Positions 1 to 9,039 of a stretch of 64,000 nucleotides of DNA are shown piece after piece. Position numbers and translations under genes: made by a program. The notes beneath the pieces are model-generated. The model ran no database searches. It was not told where the DNA came from and saw nothing but the letters and a program-made list of their open reading frames with translations. The stretch's first letter is position 1; each line of letters begins with the position of its first letter. Origin of the DNA: Microcaldota archaeon (GTDB lineage Archaea > Micrarchaeota > Micrarchaeia > Micrarchaeales > Micrarchaeaceae); the NCBI GenBank assembly GCA_021811435.1, contig JAJZOR010000001.1:62001-126000 (forward strand), given 5' to 3'.

Positions 1-235
1 AGCCCCTTATGCTTTGCCTGCCTTTGAAGCCGCTGAAAAGCTCCCGCAGCTCTGTTTCGGTGAACGAATAGTCGTAGCCGCTGACGTCCGGAAGCCTTAT
101 AACTAGGCTTTTGCCCTCCGTTTCGTTTACGGACGCCTTTGCATACACGCTTATGGCGACTGCGACAGCTAGTTTGCCGTAAACTACAGCGTGCTCGCCG
201 AGGAGCTTCACTACACCAGGCGCCCTTACCTCCAT
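1..235 (-). CDS. mvk: Mevalonate kinase, N-terminal part (runs off left edge)
   Basis: The reverse strand from an ATG at 235 opens MEVRAPGVVKLLGEHAVVYG and continues to the window edge. This is the GHMP-kinase N-terminus, with the GEHAVVYG signature of mevalonate kinases. The enzyme phosphorylates mevalonate in the isoprenoid pathway, which archaea need for ether lipids. About 78 residues are visible. The ATP-binding glycine-rich loop lies outside the window, so activity cannot be judged. Family assignment is firm; other GHMP kinases are less likely because of the GEHAVVYG context. Confidence 0.85.
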   Translation of the reverse strand, partial: MEVRAPGVVKLLGEHAVVYGKLAVAVAISVYAKASVNETEGKSLVIRLPDVSGYDYSFTETELRELFSGFKGRQSIRG

Positions 236-318
236 GCTTACCAATTTGCAGTCAAAATATTATTATTTCCTGGCGGAATTCGCCCATCAACGAATCGCAT
301 TGAACGCTGAGCCAGGAT

Positions 319-573
319 TCACCTATATTTAAATTTCAATATAAGCAGCCAGATTGTTATAATGATGAGTATCACGTTGAAGAATATTACGGGGAACGAC
401 GAGATGAAGTATCCGTACGCTATCCAGAAGACCAAGCCCAAAGTCAGGGCAGCGAGCCAGTATACAGAAAGATCCCGAGTGGACTTCGTCTTTAGCGCCT
501 TTAGCAATTGTGGCAGGTAAGAAAAGGTAGTCAGTGACCCTGCTATGAGCCCTGATATTATCACGTAATCCAT
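319..573 (-). CDS. SemiSWEET / PQ-loop (MtN3-like) small membrane protein
   Basis: An 84-residue protein with three predicted membrane segments (roughly residues 3-22, 37-57 and 60-80) and a SYLPQL motif in the first helix, which is the PQ-loop signature. SemiSWEETs are half-size sugar transporters that work as dimers. Length and motif fit that family; the substrate cannot be read from sequence. It stands alone between mevalonate kinase (same strand) and an unknown small gene on the opposite strand. Confidence 0.75.
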   Translation of the reverse strand: MDYVIISGLIAGSLTTFSYLPQLLKALKTKSTRDLSVYWLAALTLGLVFWIAYGYFISSFPVIFFNVILIIITIWLLILKFKYR

Positions 574-664
574 TTTGTCACCTGAAAGCCTCCCATCCGG
601 CTGGACCAGACAAACAGCTTAATATTACTTGAGATGCTAATATTTAAGTTTAGGGCGATTCCGG

Positions 665-898
665 ATGGCGAAGGGCGGCAAGGACGTCATAATACAGGTA
701 TTCGGACAGGACTCGCAGCCCAAGAGGGTCCACGAGTGCTACCTCTGCAAGATATACAAGTACGAGATGCGGAAGGGCAATAAGGACGCCTATGGTTGCT
801 ACCTCAAGCACCTGAATTATCTGGTAAAGAGGCAGGGAGGGCTCTCGATAAAAGTCAACTCGATGGACAATGCAGTAGCGCTGCAGGGTGGCTTATAA
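665..898 (+). CDS. Hypothetical small basic protein with a CxxC motif
   Basis: A 77-residue protein that I do not recognise. It has HECYLCKIY (CxxC) near residue 24 and a further Cys at about 45 (YGCYLKH), and many Lys and Tyr residues in the middle third, which could be a small metal- or nucleic-acid-binding unit. A GGCGATT sequence lies just before the ATG, supporting translation, and codon use resembles its neighbours. The stop overlaps the end of the convergent tpiA gene by six bases. Function unknown. Confidence 0.6.
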   Translation: MAKGGKDVIIQVFGQDSQPKRVHECYLCKIYKYEMRKGNKDAYGCYLKHLNYLVKRQGGLSIKVNSMDNAVALQGGL

Positions 899-1681
899 TT
901 TGCCCAGCATCTCGATTATCTTCGCCTTGTTGGTGCTCATGCCGCCTATGAGAACGCCGTCTATGCTGCTTTGGCCAGTGTAGCCCGATACGTTTGAGCA
1001 GTCTACGCTCCCTCCGTAAAGGAACTTGACGCAGCGCGCCGCCGGGGCGCCGAACTCTGAGAACAACAGCTTTTTGAGCTTGGCTACTGTCTCGTTGATT
1101 TCTCTTGGATCCGGTATGCGGGATGGGCCATTAGAGCTTATCGCCCATACTGGCTCATAAGCTATAAGTACGTTGCCGGCCTTGGCATTGGTGCCGCGCA
1201 TCGCATCCAAACCGGTAAGCATTTGACGCCTTAGAACGTCCAATGCGAGTCCCGAATCCCTTTCCTTAGAAGTTTCGCCTATGCAGAGGATCGGGTTGAT
1301 ATTCGCATTGATGCACATCCTGAATTTATCCGATATCAATTGGTCGGTCTCTGCAATGCCGAGCGATTTGCCGGACCTCACCTCTGAATGGCCCAGTATG
1401 GCGTTTTTGCACCCTATTTCTTTCATTGCTTCCAGCGACAGAGCCCCGGTAAACGGGCCGTTCGCCTCGACGTTTACATTTTGGGCGCACAGCTCGACCT
1501 GCGTGCCCTCGAGCTGCCTCCCGACCTGATAAAGCGCCGCATGGGACGGCGCTACTATGACGCGCTGCTTCAATTCTGCTTTCCCTGCGTATTCGGATAG
1601 CGCCCTGGCGAGCGAGATTGACTCGGCTATGCCGAGATACGCCTTCCAATTGCACGCCACTACTATTTTGTCCCGCTGCAA
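893..1681 (-). CDS. tpiA: Triosephosphate isomerase
   Basis: Interconverts dihydroxyacetone phosphate and glyceraldehyde 3-phosphate. The catalytic Lys is in ACNWK (residue 13), the catalytic His in LGHSEVR (about 98), the catalytic Glu in AYEPVWAIS (about 176), and the phosphate-binding YGGSV is near the C-terminus. At 262 residues it is longer than most archaeal TIMs (about 220-230) and closer to the bacterial/eukaryotic length, which may indicate transfer or an ancestral long form. The start is TTG, eight bases beyond the folE stop, with a TGAT-containing site two bases upstream. It is probably co-transcribed with folE. Confidence 0.93.
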   Translation of the reverse strand: MQRDKIVVACNWKAYLGIAESISLARALSEYAGKAELKQRVIVAPSHAALYQVGRQLEGTQVELCAQNVNVEANGPFTGALSLEAMKEIGCKNAILGHSEVRSGKSLGIAETDQLISDKFRMCINANINPILCIGETSKERDSGLALDVLRRQMLTGLDAMRGTNAKAGNVLIAYEPVWAISSNGPSRIPDPREINETVAKLKKLLFSEFGAPAARCVKFLYGGSVDCSNVSGYTGQSSIDGVLIGGMSTNKAKIIEMLGKL

Positions 1682-1688
1682 GGCATCA

Positions 1689-2264
1689 TTATTGTTGGTT
1701 TAGTATTATTTTCAGCGCTTCGTCCTTAGTGTTGGGGTTGGTCTCGAATAATCCCCGTATGGCGCTGGTTACAGTCTCGACGCCGTGTGATTTGGCGCCG
1801 CGCATCTCCATGCACATGTGCCTGGCCTTTATCATTACAAGGACGCCCTTCGCCTCAAGCTTATCATTGAAGTAGTCTGCGATGTCTTTGGTGAATTCCT
1901 CCTGCACCTGCGGCCTGGACGCGAAATGCTTGACTATGCGCGGTATTTTTGACAGGCCGACTATCTTCTTGTCCGGTATGTAAGCTACGGATACGTATCC
2001 GAACATAGGGAGGAAATGGTGTATGCACATTGAATAGAATGGGATGTTTTTAAGGCAGAGTATGTCGCGGTAGCCGGGATTTTTGAAAAGCGTGATTTTT
2101 GATACGTCGTCGTTCCTGTAAAGGCCGGAGAATATTTCGATGTACATCCTGGCTATTCTGCGCGGAGTATTCTTGTAGGCCTCTGTATTTTTGCTTATTT
2201 CTAGGGCGTCAAGCAGTTCGTGGATCGCCCGCTCTATTTTTTGTTCTCTTTGTTCCTCCTCCAT
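1689..2264 (-). CDS. folE: GTP cyclohydrolase I (FolE type)
   Basis: Converts GTP to 7,8-dihydroneopterin triphosphate, the first step of folate/pterin synthesis. Zinc ligands are visible in MCIHHFLP (Cys and His) and in HMCMEMRGAKSHG (Cys); the latter also forms the active-site loop. The usual CEHH reads CIHH here. The ATG at 2264 is preceded by GGTGCTGGGC, so I prefer it to the upstream GTG. Most archaea use the unrelated MptA (type IV) enzyme, so the type I form is notable. It is followed by tpiA and preceded by a DHFR-superfamily reductase, suggesting a small pterin unit. Confidence 0.93.
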   Translation of the reverse strand: MEEEQREQKIERAIHELLDALEISKNTEAYKNTPRRIARMYIEIFSGLYRNDDVSKITLFKNPGYRDILCLKNIPFYSMCIHHFLPMFGYVSVAYIPDKKIVGLSKIPRIVKHFASRPQVQEEFTKDIADYFNDKLEAKGVLVMIKARHMCMEMRGAKSHGVETVTSAIRGLFETNPNTKDEALKIILNQQ

Positions 2265-2297
2265 GCCCAGCACCACTTGATATTAAGCATTTGGAAG

Positions 2298-2828
2298 CTA
2301 TTTTAAGCTTTTGGACCTGCGCCTGATAACCTTGTAATGCAATTGCACCTCGTCCTTTGATAAACGCTTCACATCGAGCAGTTTTAGCCTGGCTTCAAAG
2401 TCGACACCGTCAAAAAGTTTTATGCCATTTGTGAATATCGTTGGCTCTATGGTAAGGTATATCTCGTCCACCAGATCCGCTTTCATGAAGCTTGAGTTTA
2501 TCTTCCCGCCACCGACTAGCACTGTACTTGCATTTGCCATCTTAAATAGGTCGATCGCTTTTATAGGCGACCTGTCCGTGAATATTACGTTTCCCCATTT
2601 GCTCTTAATCCTGCTTGTTGTCATTACTACATTCAGTCCCTTGTATGGGAAATTTCCGTGCCTTAGGGTTTCCCTGTAAGTCCCACTGCCGACAAGATTC
2701 GCCTTCGCCGCGCTCATTTTGCGCATGAAATCCCGGCTGGCTTTCTTGGAGATGAAACTCGTGTCACCTTTTTTGCCCCTCGCTATCATTCCGTTAGGGG
2801 TTATTATCATGTGTATTATTACTTTCAT
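2298..2828 (-). CDS. RibD C-terminal / DHFR-superfamily reductase
   Basis: A 176-residue protein with the RibD-C (DHFR-like) fold: an N-terminal strand MKVIIHMIITPNGMIA, a central NLVGSGTYRE, LVGGGKINSSFM (the NADPH-binding glycine motif) and a C-terminal DEIYLTIEPTIF. Members reduce pteridine or diaminopyrimidine substrates with NADPH. It lies directly upstream of folE on the same strand, so it may supply dihydrofolate reductase activity. Riboflavin-pathway reductase is the main alternative. The ATG at 2828 is the first possible start. Confidence 0.75.
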   Translation of the reverse strand: MKVIIHMIITPNGMIARGKKGDTSFISKKASRDFMRKMSAAKANLVGSGTYRETLRHGNFPYKGLNVVMTTSRIKSKWGNVIFTDRSPIKAIDLFKMANASTVLVGGGKINSSFMKADLVDEIYLTIEPTIFTNGIKLFDGVDFEARLKLLDVKRLSKDEVQLHYKVIRRRSKSLK

Positions 2829-2953
2829 GCTATGATGTTGGTAAAACCCGTATAAATATCTTGATAAATCGAATTATAGGTAGACTATCAGGTGCAGAGT
2901 GCATAAAAACGCGGATTGGGCTTGATAGCTAGGGCCTAATTGCAAGGTCGGCT

Positions 2954-4138
2954 GTGCTGGACATGGATATAATAATAACGCTGATGGTGCTGCTCTCCTC
3001 CGCCTTGATATTGGGCAGCATAGCAGATAAGTTCGGGATACCGAAAGTGGTGGCGTATATAATCGCCGGGATGCTACTGGGGCATATCGCTTCGGGTTTA
3101 TTGAGCTACGGGAGCGAGCTGTCGGGAATCTCCGAAGTGTCTCTCTTCTTCATAATGTTGATGGTCGGCATAGAAGCCACGACGGAACTGCTTACAAAGC
3201 ACATTAGGAGCGCGGTCATGTTCACCATATCAAGCTTCATCATCCCAGTAGCTATCATGATAGCCGTTTCCGTTTTTGCTTTCGGGTTGGACCCTACGCA
3301 GGCGCTAGTAACTTCCATGGCCATAGGTGTGCCATCCATATCAATCATATCTGTACTGGTGATGCGATACGACCTTCTGAGGATTGATGACGGCGCGAGG
3401 ATGGTTTCCAGCGTTGTGCTTACTGATGTGATAGCGTTCGCCGCGCTGGCCGCGATAGGCGCTTCTACGGTGCCCGTTTATGTGGTGGTGCTTTCAATCC
3501 TGGCGTTCGTGCTGGCGCTGCTCTTTTTCGACGGGGTACTAAGACACAATGCGGCTTCTATTAGGAGGTTGTTCATCAAGGAGTATAATGAGAGGCACGG
3601 GGAGGAGCTAATCTTCGCCGGAGTCATATTGATCGGCTTAGTTGGCGCTGCGCTCCTGCAGCTGGCCGGCATAACATACGTGCTTGGTGCGTTCTTCGCC
3701 GGCCTCCTTATACACGACGCAGTGGTGGGCAAGAGGGTGTACGGAATCCTGCAAAGGACCTTCAGGAGAATCACCAACAGCTTTTTCATACCGGTGTTTT
3801 TCAGCATAGCAGGCCTTCAGGTGGCCATGCCGTCTGATTACCTTGAGCTAATGATAGTGCTTGTAGCGATAAGCGGCGCGGTTGGAGGGGCGCTCGACTA
3901 TATTGTTGGACTGAATCGCCTGAAGGAGCTCGGACCTATGACCGCAGTCGCCCTGCTCGGAAGCAGGGGCGCGGTAGGCATCATAATAGCCGACATAGCG
4001 CTGCTTGGGGGCGTTATAAGCATCAATTTATACTCGATAATAATACTCGGCACTGTAGTGCTTTCTCTAATCCTGCCTGTCATGCTTGGAGGCGAAGGCA
4101 GGCTCGCTGATGCGCAGCATGAGAAGAACAAAAATTGA
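2954..4138 (+). CDS. Kef/CPA2-type cation:proton antiporter
   Basis: About 394 residues with 10-12 hydrophobic segments, typical of the Na+/H+ exchanger domain. It opens LGSIADKFGIPKVVAYIIAG, which matches CPA2 antiporters (LGxPxVxGYIIAGxxLG). It should exchange Na+ or K+ for protons across the cytoplasmic membrane. No TrkA-N or USP regulatory domain follows; the chain ends with a short charged tail. The start may be GTG 2954 or ATG 2963. It is convergent with a second antiporter at 4220-5557. Confidence 0.82.
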   Translation: MLDMDIIITLMVLLSSALILGSIADKFGIPKVVAYIIAGMLLGHIASGLLSYGSELSGISEVSLFFIMLMVGIEATTELLTKHIRSAVMFTISSFIIPVAIMIAVSVFAFGLDPTQALVTSMAIGVPSISIISVLVMRYDLLRIDDGARMVSSVVLTDVIAFAALAAIGASTVPVYVVVLSILAFVLALLFFDGVLRHNAASIRRLFIKEYNERHGEELIFAGVILIGLVGAALLQLAGITYVLGAFFAGLLIHDAVVGKRVYGILQRTFRRITNSFFIPVFFSIAGLQVAMPSDYLELMIVLVAISGAVGGALDYIVGLNRLKELGPMTAVALLGSRGAVGIIIADIALLGGVISINLYSIIILGTVVLSLILPVMLGGEGRLADAQHEKNKN

Positions 4139-4219
4139 AGCCCGACCGGATTTAGCTGGGCGGATAAGGCTAGGCGCTGGCGTCTCCAGTATTCTGCGGC
4201 TCATGCCTGATGGCGTTCT

Positions 4220-5557
4220 TTACGCATGCCCCGCTGCAGCCTGCTGGGCTCGCGCAGCGGCATTAGGTTTCTGGGATTCATGATCGCCGTTGTCCTGCGG
4301 CTTCTCAAGTATGAATATGCCTATTGTAGCTATTATGTTTGTTAGAAGTATGAGTATGAATACCGCATCGAGGAAATTCGGTATCACTATGCCATAGCTT
4401 AGTGGCAGGGTAGCAACCACAGCGGGGGACAAGCCGCGGCCTATGTTGATAGACGCGAGCAACCGCTCTTTCTTTGCAGAGACCTTCTCGCTGGACATGA
4501 AATCGCGCAGCATCGGGATGAATATGGGGCGGATAAGCAGTATTACCATGCTTATGAGCACTGCGCCTAGCGCAGTAACAATCATGGAAGCGCTTGAAGC
4601 CTGAAACAGAAGTCCTATGTAGACGAAAAAGAAGGTGCTGGTGAAGAACGCTATTTCCTTCTGGTAGCTCTTTATGTAGTCGATCTGCGGCCCGATGAAT
4701 AGGTACCGGTCTATGACCGCGTCGACCAGGGCCGTTATCGACCCGACTGGAGCTGATTTATCTGCCTTGTGCGCCCCTATTGCGCTGAATATCAGGGCAA
4801 AAGCGAATACTGTGAAAAGTCCGCTGAACCCTAGCGAATCTGCAAGCCCGTAAGTGGCGATTATCATTGTCACCGTAAGCATCCAGCCGTATTCTTTGCT
4901 GTACTCGCTGAATCTACGCATCAACCACATCCAGAACACGGCGGATAAACCGCCGAATACTATCGCCCCGAAGATTTGAACGACGACCAACTGCGTTATC
5001 GCGACCGCCGTTATGTCTCCGCTTACCAGCACCGTCAGTATGAGCGTTGGGACGACCAACTGGTACGCGTCGGATGTCACACTTTCGTAGACAAGGGCTA
5101 TCTTTAGCCGCTCTGGTATCTTTATCAGGCGCGTTATTGTAGGCATCGCTATCATGCTTGTGCCGCATATCGCGAACCCGAATATCAGTGCATATGTGAT
5201 GGGCCAGCTGAAAACTAGCGCGGCCAGCATTGCGGAAACCAGTGCCGTAACAATGCATAGCGACAACGTGAACATGGTGGCCCTTGATATCACATCTCCT
5301 AGCTTGTTTAGATTTATATTTAGGCCGACATCGAACAGTATGAATGCAACTGTAATCGCGGTTATGAAAGGCGTCAGGGACGCGATAACGCTCCCTGGAC
5401 CTGTGCTCACGAAGTTGAAAATCGGGCCTATCAACACGCCGATTATCATTAGTGGCATTAGGTGTACTATCCTTAGCTTATCGAAGAGGGCATTTAGTAT
5501 GAAACCCAGAAATGACACTCCAGCCAAGAACAGGAAGACCAGGTCAACGCTTATCAT
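4220..5557 (-). CDS. Cation:proton antiporter (CPA family), divergent
   Basis: A 445-residue polytopic protein with about 12 membrane segments. The N-terminal FLGFILNALFDKLRIVHLMPLMIIGVLIGP resembles the CPA1/CPA2 exchanger entry helices (written here only as a description of the first 30 residues; key parts are LMIIGVLIGP). FILFDVGLNINLNKL matches the exchanger consensus F..GL..... The C-terminal tail (residues about 425-445) is polar and Ala/Gln-rich. It is clearly different in sequence from the antiporter at 2954. Ion specificity is not readable. Confidence 0.75.
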   Translation of the reverse strand: MISVDLVFLFLAGVSFLGFILNALFDKLRIVHLMPLMIIGVLIGPIFNFVSTGPGSVIASLTPFITAITVAFILFDVGLNINLNKLGDVISRATMFTLSLCIVTALVSAMLAALVFSWPITYALIFGFAICGTSMIAMPTITRLIKIPERLKIALVYESVTSDAYQLVVPTLILTVLVSGDITAVAITQLVVVQIFGAIVFGGLSAVFWMWLMRRFSEYSKEYGWMLTVTMIIATYGLADSLGFSGLFTVFAFALIFSAIGAHKADKSAPVGSITALVDAVIDRYLFIGPQIDYIKSYQKEIAFFTSTFFFVYIGLLFQASSASMIVTALGAVLISMVILLIRPIFIPMLRDFMSSEKVSAKKERLLASINIGRGLSPAVVATLPLSYGIVIPNFLDAVFILILLTNIIATIGIFILEKPQDNGDHESQKPNAAARAQQAAAGHA

Positions 5558-5847
5558 TATATCGTCCGGCGGAAACCGCAGGATTCATCCTGCTGGGGCA
5601 TCCCGATGCGCCAACCGTGCAGAACGGGCACCTTACGCATCTATCAGTATATGACGGTATGCCATAAATATGTTTATGCTGACCGATGCATGGAGCGCAG
5701 AGTCGCGCGGATTTGTTATGCGGTACCCAAAACGCGTATTTGGCTTTGGGCAGCCATTTTGTGGGTGGCCATATGAGGCAGGATGCTGGACTTTGAGCGT
5801 CAGGCACGATTTTGCTGTCGACCGATTTTATTGTATGGGATTGGCGC
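5558..5847. other. Intergenic stretch, nothing recognised
   Basis: About 290 bases between the antiporter start and the DUF1634 stop. A small minus-strand reading frame exists (5544-5807) but its composition and Cys/Pro content look like chance. No tRNA, clear box C/D pattern or inverted repeat was seen. It must hold the promoter of the antiporter at 5557. Confidence 0.4.
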
Positions 5848-6249
5848 TCATTGCGGTATTACTACCTTTGTACTCACCATGCCGGGTACGATGAAGATGG
5901 CAAGCAGTAGGTTAAACAGCACTATCATTGTTATTGCGACGTATATCCAGTTTTTCTCCTCGGCGAAAAGGAACACTGACAAAACGACCCGCACTACAGG
6001 CGTCGCTATAAGGGCTATTAGGCCGATGAATATGAAGCCCAGGCCTTGGAAGTTCTCCGCTGAATTCACTATGGCGGGTATCCCGAACCCTGCCGAATTT
6101 ACCAGCGAATTGCCCGAGGCTATTGCAGCCAGTGACATGCCGTCGCTGCCTCCGTCAAGGAACAAAAATATGACGCCTATGCTTATCAGGGCCGCGCTTA
6201 TAAGGACGCCTGCCATTAGCTCAATGCTTATGATATTATCCATCTTCAT
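5848..6249 (-). CDS. DUF1634 membrane protein
   Basis: A 133-residue protein with about four membrane helices and short loops. DUF1634 proteins are regularly encoded next to TauE/SafE permeases, and that is the arrangement here: its ATG at 6249 overlaps the TauE stop as TGATG, implying translational coupling. A role as accessory subunit of the anion exporter is an inference from this linkage; biochemistry for the family is lacking. The start could also be the ATG six bases downstream. Confidence 0.75.
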   Translation of the reverse strand: MKMDNIISIELMAGVLISAALISIGVIFLFLDGGSDGMSLAAIASGNSLVNSAGFGIPAIVNSAENFQGLGFIFIGLIALIATPVVRVVLSVFLFAEEKNWIYVAITMIVLFNLLLAIFIVPGMVSTKVVIPQ

Positions 6250-7118
6250 CAGGCAACACCTAACCCTCTGAGCACCATTTCTATGCCTGCTACGCTAAGC
6301 ACTACCATGAACACCATTCGTATCCTGCTGCTATGCATCTTTACGAGCACCTTTGCCCCCAGGTACGAACCAGCGAGGACGCCTATGGCGGCGGCGGCAG
6401 CGGTGAATGGCTGGATGTAGCCCAGAGCCCAGTAGATGGCGCTGCCTGTGGCCGCGGTGACGCCGATCATGAAATTGCTCGTAGTCGTCGTTACCTTAAT
6501 CGGCAGCTTCATGGCCCAGTCCATCCCGAGCACCTTGAGGACGCCGGATCCTATCCCCAAAAGGCCAGATATTATACCTGCGGACAGCATTATAATTTCG
6601 CCAAGCCACCACCTTACGCCCATGTACTTTATCTTTACGCCAAGGTTCCTGTCGTAGTATTCGCCGCGCAGCTGGAAAAGGTCTGTCGACCAGTCAGGCT
6701 TGGATGCTACGCGCTCGTACATCTCGGTAGACATTTTGCTCATATTGGGCAGTATCGTGAGCAGCAGCACTATGCCGAATATTATGAATATCAGGTATGT
6801 GAGATGATTTGAATAGAGGAATGCTGAGATGAGCGCGCCGATTATGGCCCCGGCCGTGGTTGCTATTTCCAGCGACATGCCTACCTTTATGTTGGACACC
6901 TTTTGCTTCACATATGCGCTGGCAGAGCTGCTGGACGTGGCTATTGTAGACACCAGGCTAGTACCAGTGGCGTATATTATCGGTACGCCGAAGAACAGGG
7001 TTAGCACTGGTACAATTACGACACCGCCACCAAGGCCGGCGATGGCACCGACGAAGCCTGCACCTATGCTGGCAATAAGTATCTCTATGAATACCAATAT
7101 GAAACTCAAATGAGCCAC
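6249..7118 (-). CDS. TauE/SafE family sulfite/organoanion exporter
   Basis: A 289-residue membrane protein with two homologous halves. The first begins GFVGAIAGLGGGVVIVPVLT and the second has ISGLLGIGSGVLKV followed by a small-residue helix, both typical TauE/SafE glycine motifs. The family exports sulfite or sulfonates or imports organic anions. The start is GTG 7118. It is first in a two-gene unit with DUF1634. The substrate cannot be told from sequence. Confidence 0.88.
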   Translation of the reverse strand: MAHLSFILVFIEILIASIGAGFVGAIAGLGGGVVIVPVLTLFFGVPIIYATGTSLVSTIATSSSSASAYVKQKVSNIKVGMSLEIATTAGAIIGALISAFLYSNHLTYLIFIIFGIVLLLTILPNMSKMSTEMYERVASKPDWSTDLFQLRGEYYDRNLGVKIKYMGVRWWLGEIIMLSAGIISGLLGIGSGVLKVLGMDWAMKLPIKVTTTTSNFMIGVTAATGSAIYWALGYIQPFTAAAAAIGVLAGSYLGAKVLVKMHSSRIRMVFMVVLSVAGIEMVLRGLGVA

Positions 7119-7241
7119 TCCGAACTTTTATCACAGACTTATGGTGATGACTGTGGAGTTAGTTGAACCACATAACTGATAGCATATTTCAGCTTTATAT
7201 AGTGTGTGCTCGCTTGCGTTTACATTTGTTTTGCGCGCAGT

Positions 7242-8147
7242 TTAATACATGTGCTCTAGCTTCTGTATCCTGTCTTCTATTGGCGGATGCGTTGAGAAGA
7301 GGTTGGATACGCTTCGCATGTTGAGTGGATTCGAAAAGTACAACGGCGCAGTAATTTCGTTAGCGCTCTTCACCGGCTTTGCTGCAGGCCGGGCGGTGTA
7401 TTTTTGTATGTTGCGCAGTGCGCTGGCGAGTGCGGCCGGGTCTCGGGTTATCCTGGCACCATTGGCGTCGGCCATGTACTCCCTCCTTCTGGATATGGCG
7501 AGGCGTATGAGCATCGCGAACAGGGGGGCGAGCAGGCCCAGCACCAGGGCCACTAGAAGAAGCAAGCCGCCATTGTTGCGGTTGTTACCACCCCCTATCC
7601 CTCCGAAAAAGAGCATGCTCCTTACAAAGACTGCTATAAGGCCTATGACCCCTGCGAATACGATTGCGACCATCATGAACTGGATGTCGTTGTTGCCAAC
7701 GTGCGAAGCCTCATGCGCCAGCACGCCCTCAAGCTCGCGCTTGTCCATCATGCCGAGCAGGCCTGTGGTCACCGCTATGGAGGCATGCTTCTTGTTCCGG
7801 CCCGTTGCGAATGCATTAGGGTTAGGGTCGTCTATAATGTACACCGCGGGCATTGGTATCTGCTCTGCGGCCGCAAGGCCTTCGACTATATCGTAAAGGT
7901 CGTGGTACTGGCTCTTGTCAGCCGCCTTGGCGCGCGACATCTTAAGCACTAGCTTGTCTCCGGTGAAGTAGGTGAAGGCTGCGTATGCTATGACAAGGAT
8001 CCCTGCCACGAACAGGCCGAACGCCACGCTTCCGGTCAGGATCACGCCGAAAAGCAGTATTACCAAGAAAAAGAACGCGCCGAACAGCGCCATTAGTAGC
8101 ACGGACCTGATTTTATTCCGCCCTATCTCATCAAAGAAACTCGCCAT
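7242..8147 (-). CDS. htpX: HtpX-type membrane zinc metalloprotease
   Basis: A protease for membrane-protein quality control. Two N-terminal membrane helices (about residues 15-60) precede the zinc-binding HEASHVGNND (HExxH) near residue 138; two more helices follow, then RREYMADANGA, whose Glu is the third zinc ligand. The C-terminus FSTHPPIEDRIQKLEHM is the family's usual ending. The ATG at 8147 is preceded by TTGATC. It lies five bases beyond lemA, and this pairing is common in archaea and bacteria. Confidence 0.95.
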   Translation of the reverse strand: MASFFDEIGRNKIRSVLLMALFGAFFFLVILLFGVILTGSVAFGLFVAGILVIAYAAFTYFTGDKLVLKMSRAKAADKSQYHDLYDIVEGLAAAEQIPMPAVYIIDDPNPNAFATGRNKKHASIAVTTGLLGMMDKRELEGVLAHEASHVGNNDIQFMMVAIVFAGVIGLIAVFVRSMLFFGGIGGGNNRNNGGLLLLVALVLGLLAPLFAMLIRLAISRRREYMADANGARITRDPAALASALRNIQKYTARPAAKPVKSANEITAPLYFSNPLNMRSVSNLFSTHPPIEDRIQKLEHMY

Positions 8148-8161
8148 GTCGATCAATCCGC

Positions 8162-8809
8162 TCAGTCACTGCCGCCTTTGGACCTCTTCGGACTCTTCGG
8201 CTTGGGCGGCGACTGCTGTGGGGCGCTAGGCGCCTGTGCAGGTGCGTTGTCCATGTCGCTGAAGTCCACTTTGACAGGCTGCTTCTCCGCATCTGGGGCC
8301 TGGAAGTAGTCGGATTTAGAGAAACCGAACGGCCCTGCGAATAAGGCGCCGGGCAGCTGCTGTATCGCGGTGTTGAATTCCATCACGTAGTCGTTATACG
8401 ACGTCCTGACGAACGCTATCTTGTCCTCGGTGTCCTCGAGCTGCTCCTGTAGGTTCTTGAAGTTCTCCGATGCCTTGAGGTCCGGATAGTTCTCCGCCAC
8501 AGCGAATATGCTCTTTAGCGTCTGGCTTAGCATGTTGTTTGCAGTCGCCTTATCCTGGACCGAGCCCGACACTATGGAACTCCTCAGCGCGGTGACCTGG
8601 GTGAAGACGCTCTTCTCGTACTTCATGTAGCCCTTCACCGCTTCGAGCAAGTTTGGTATGAGGTCGTATCTCCTCTTCAGCTGCACGTCTATCTGAGCCC
8701 AGGCGTCCTGCACCCTGTTCCTCTTTGATACCAGACCGTTGAATACCAGCACCACGGCCAGCACTATTATGACTATTACTGCTCCTGCTATAAGCTCAAG
8801 CGTTGACAT
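8162..8809 (-). CDS. lemA: LemA family protein
   Basis: One N-terminal membrane helix (residues 3-25) is followed by the LemA helical domain: NRVQDAWAQIDVQLKRRYDLIPNL-type sequence (key residues QLKRR-DLIPNL), then YVMEFNTAIQQLPG. A Pro/Lys/Ser-rich cytoplasmic tail of about 35 residues ends the protein. LemA proteins often accompany HtpX; their molecular role is not settled. ATG 8809 (MSTLEL) is chosen over the TTG nine bases upstream. Confidence 0.92.
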   Translation of the reverse strand: MSTLELIAGAVIVIIVLAVVLVFNGLVSKRNRVQDAWAQIDVQLKRRYDLIPNLLEAVKGYMKYEKSVFTQVTALRSSIVSGSVQDKATANNMLSQTLKSIFAVAENYPDLKASENFKNLQEQLEDTEDKIAFVRTSYNDYVMEFNTAIQQLPGALFAGPFGFSKSDYFQAPDAEKQPVKVDFSDMDNAPAQAPSAPQQSPPKPKSPKRSKGGSD

Positions 8810-9039
8810 ATAGACCAATTATTTTACTTCGTATAAAAATAAAAGGTTTTCTGATATCGCGGTGCCATTTTATCTTAGGCCGGAGGGATTTAGGCTGCAA
8901 TTTGTTACCATGCGCAATGCCGGTTGGGCCTCGTGGGCAATGGATTGTCACATTGCGCCCCTTCACTAGTGGCTTTGGCGCGTATGTTGCCGAATGCGTT
9001 TATCTTGTGGGATTATTAGGTCTTGGCTGAAGCTAGGTT

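Noticed and set aside
5544-5807. Minus-strand 87-codon Cys-rich frame
   Set aside because: No ribosome site, no family resemblance, and it runs into the start region of the antiporter; probably chance.
7140-7172. GTGATGA ... CTGA pattern resembling a box C/D RNA
   Set aside because: The internal C'/D' spacing is wrong and it lies in the promoter region of tauE; not convincing.
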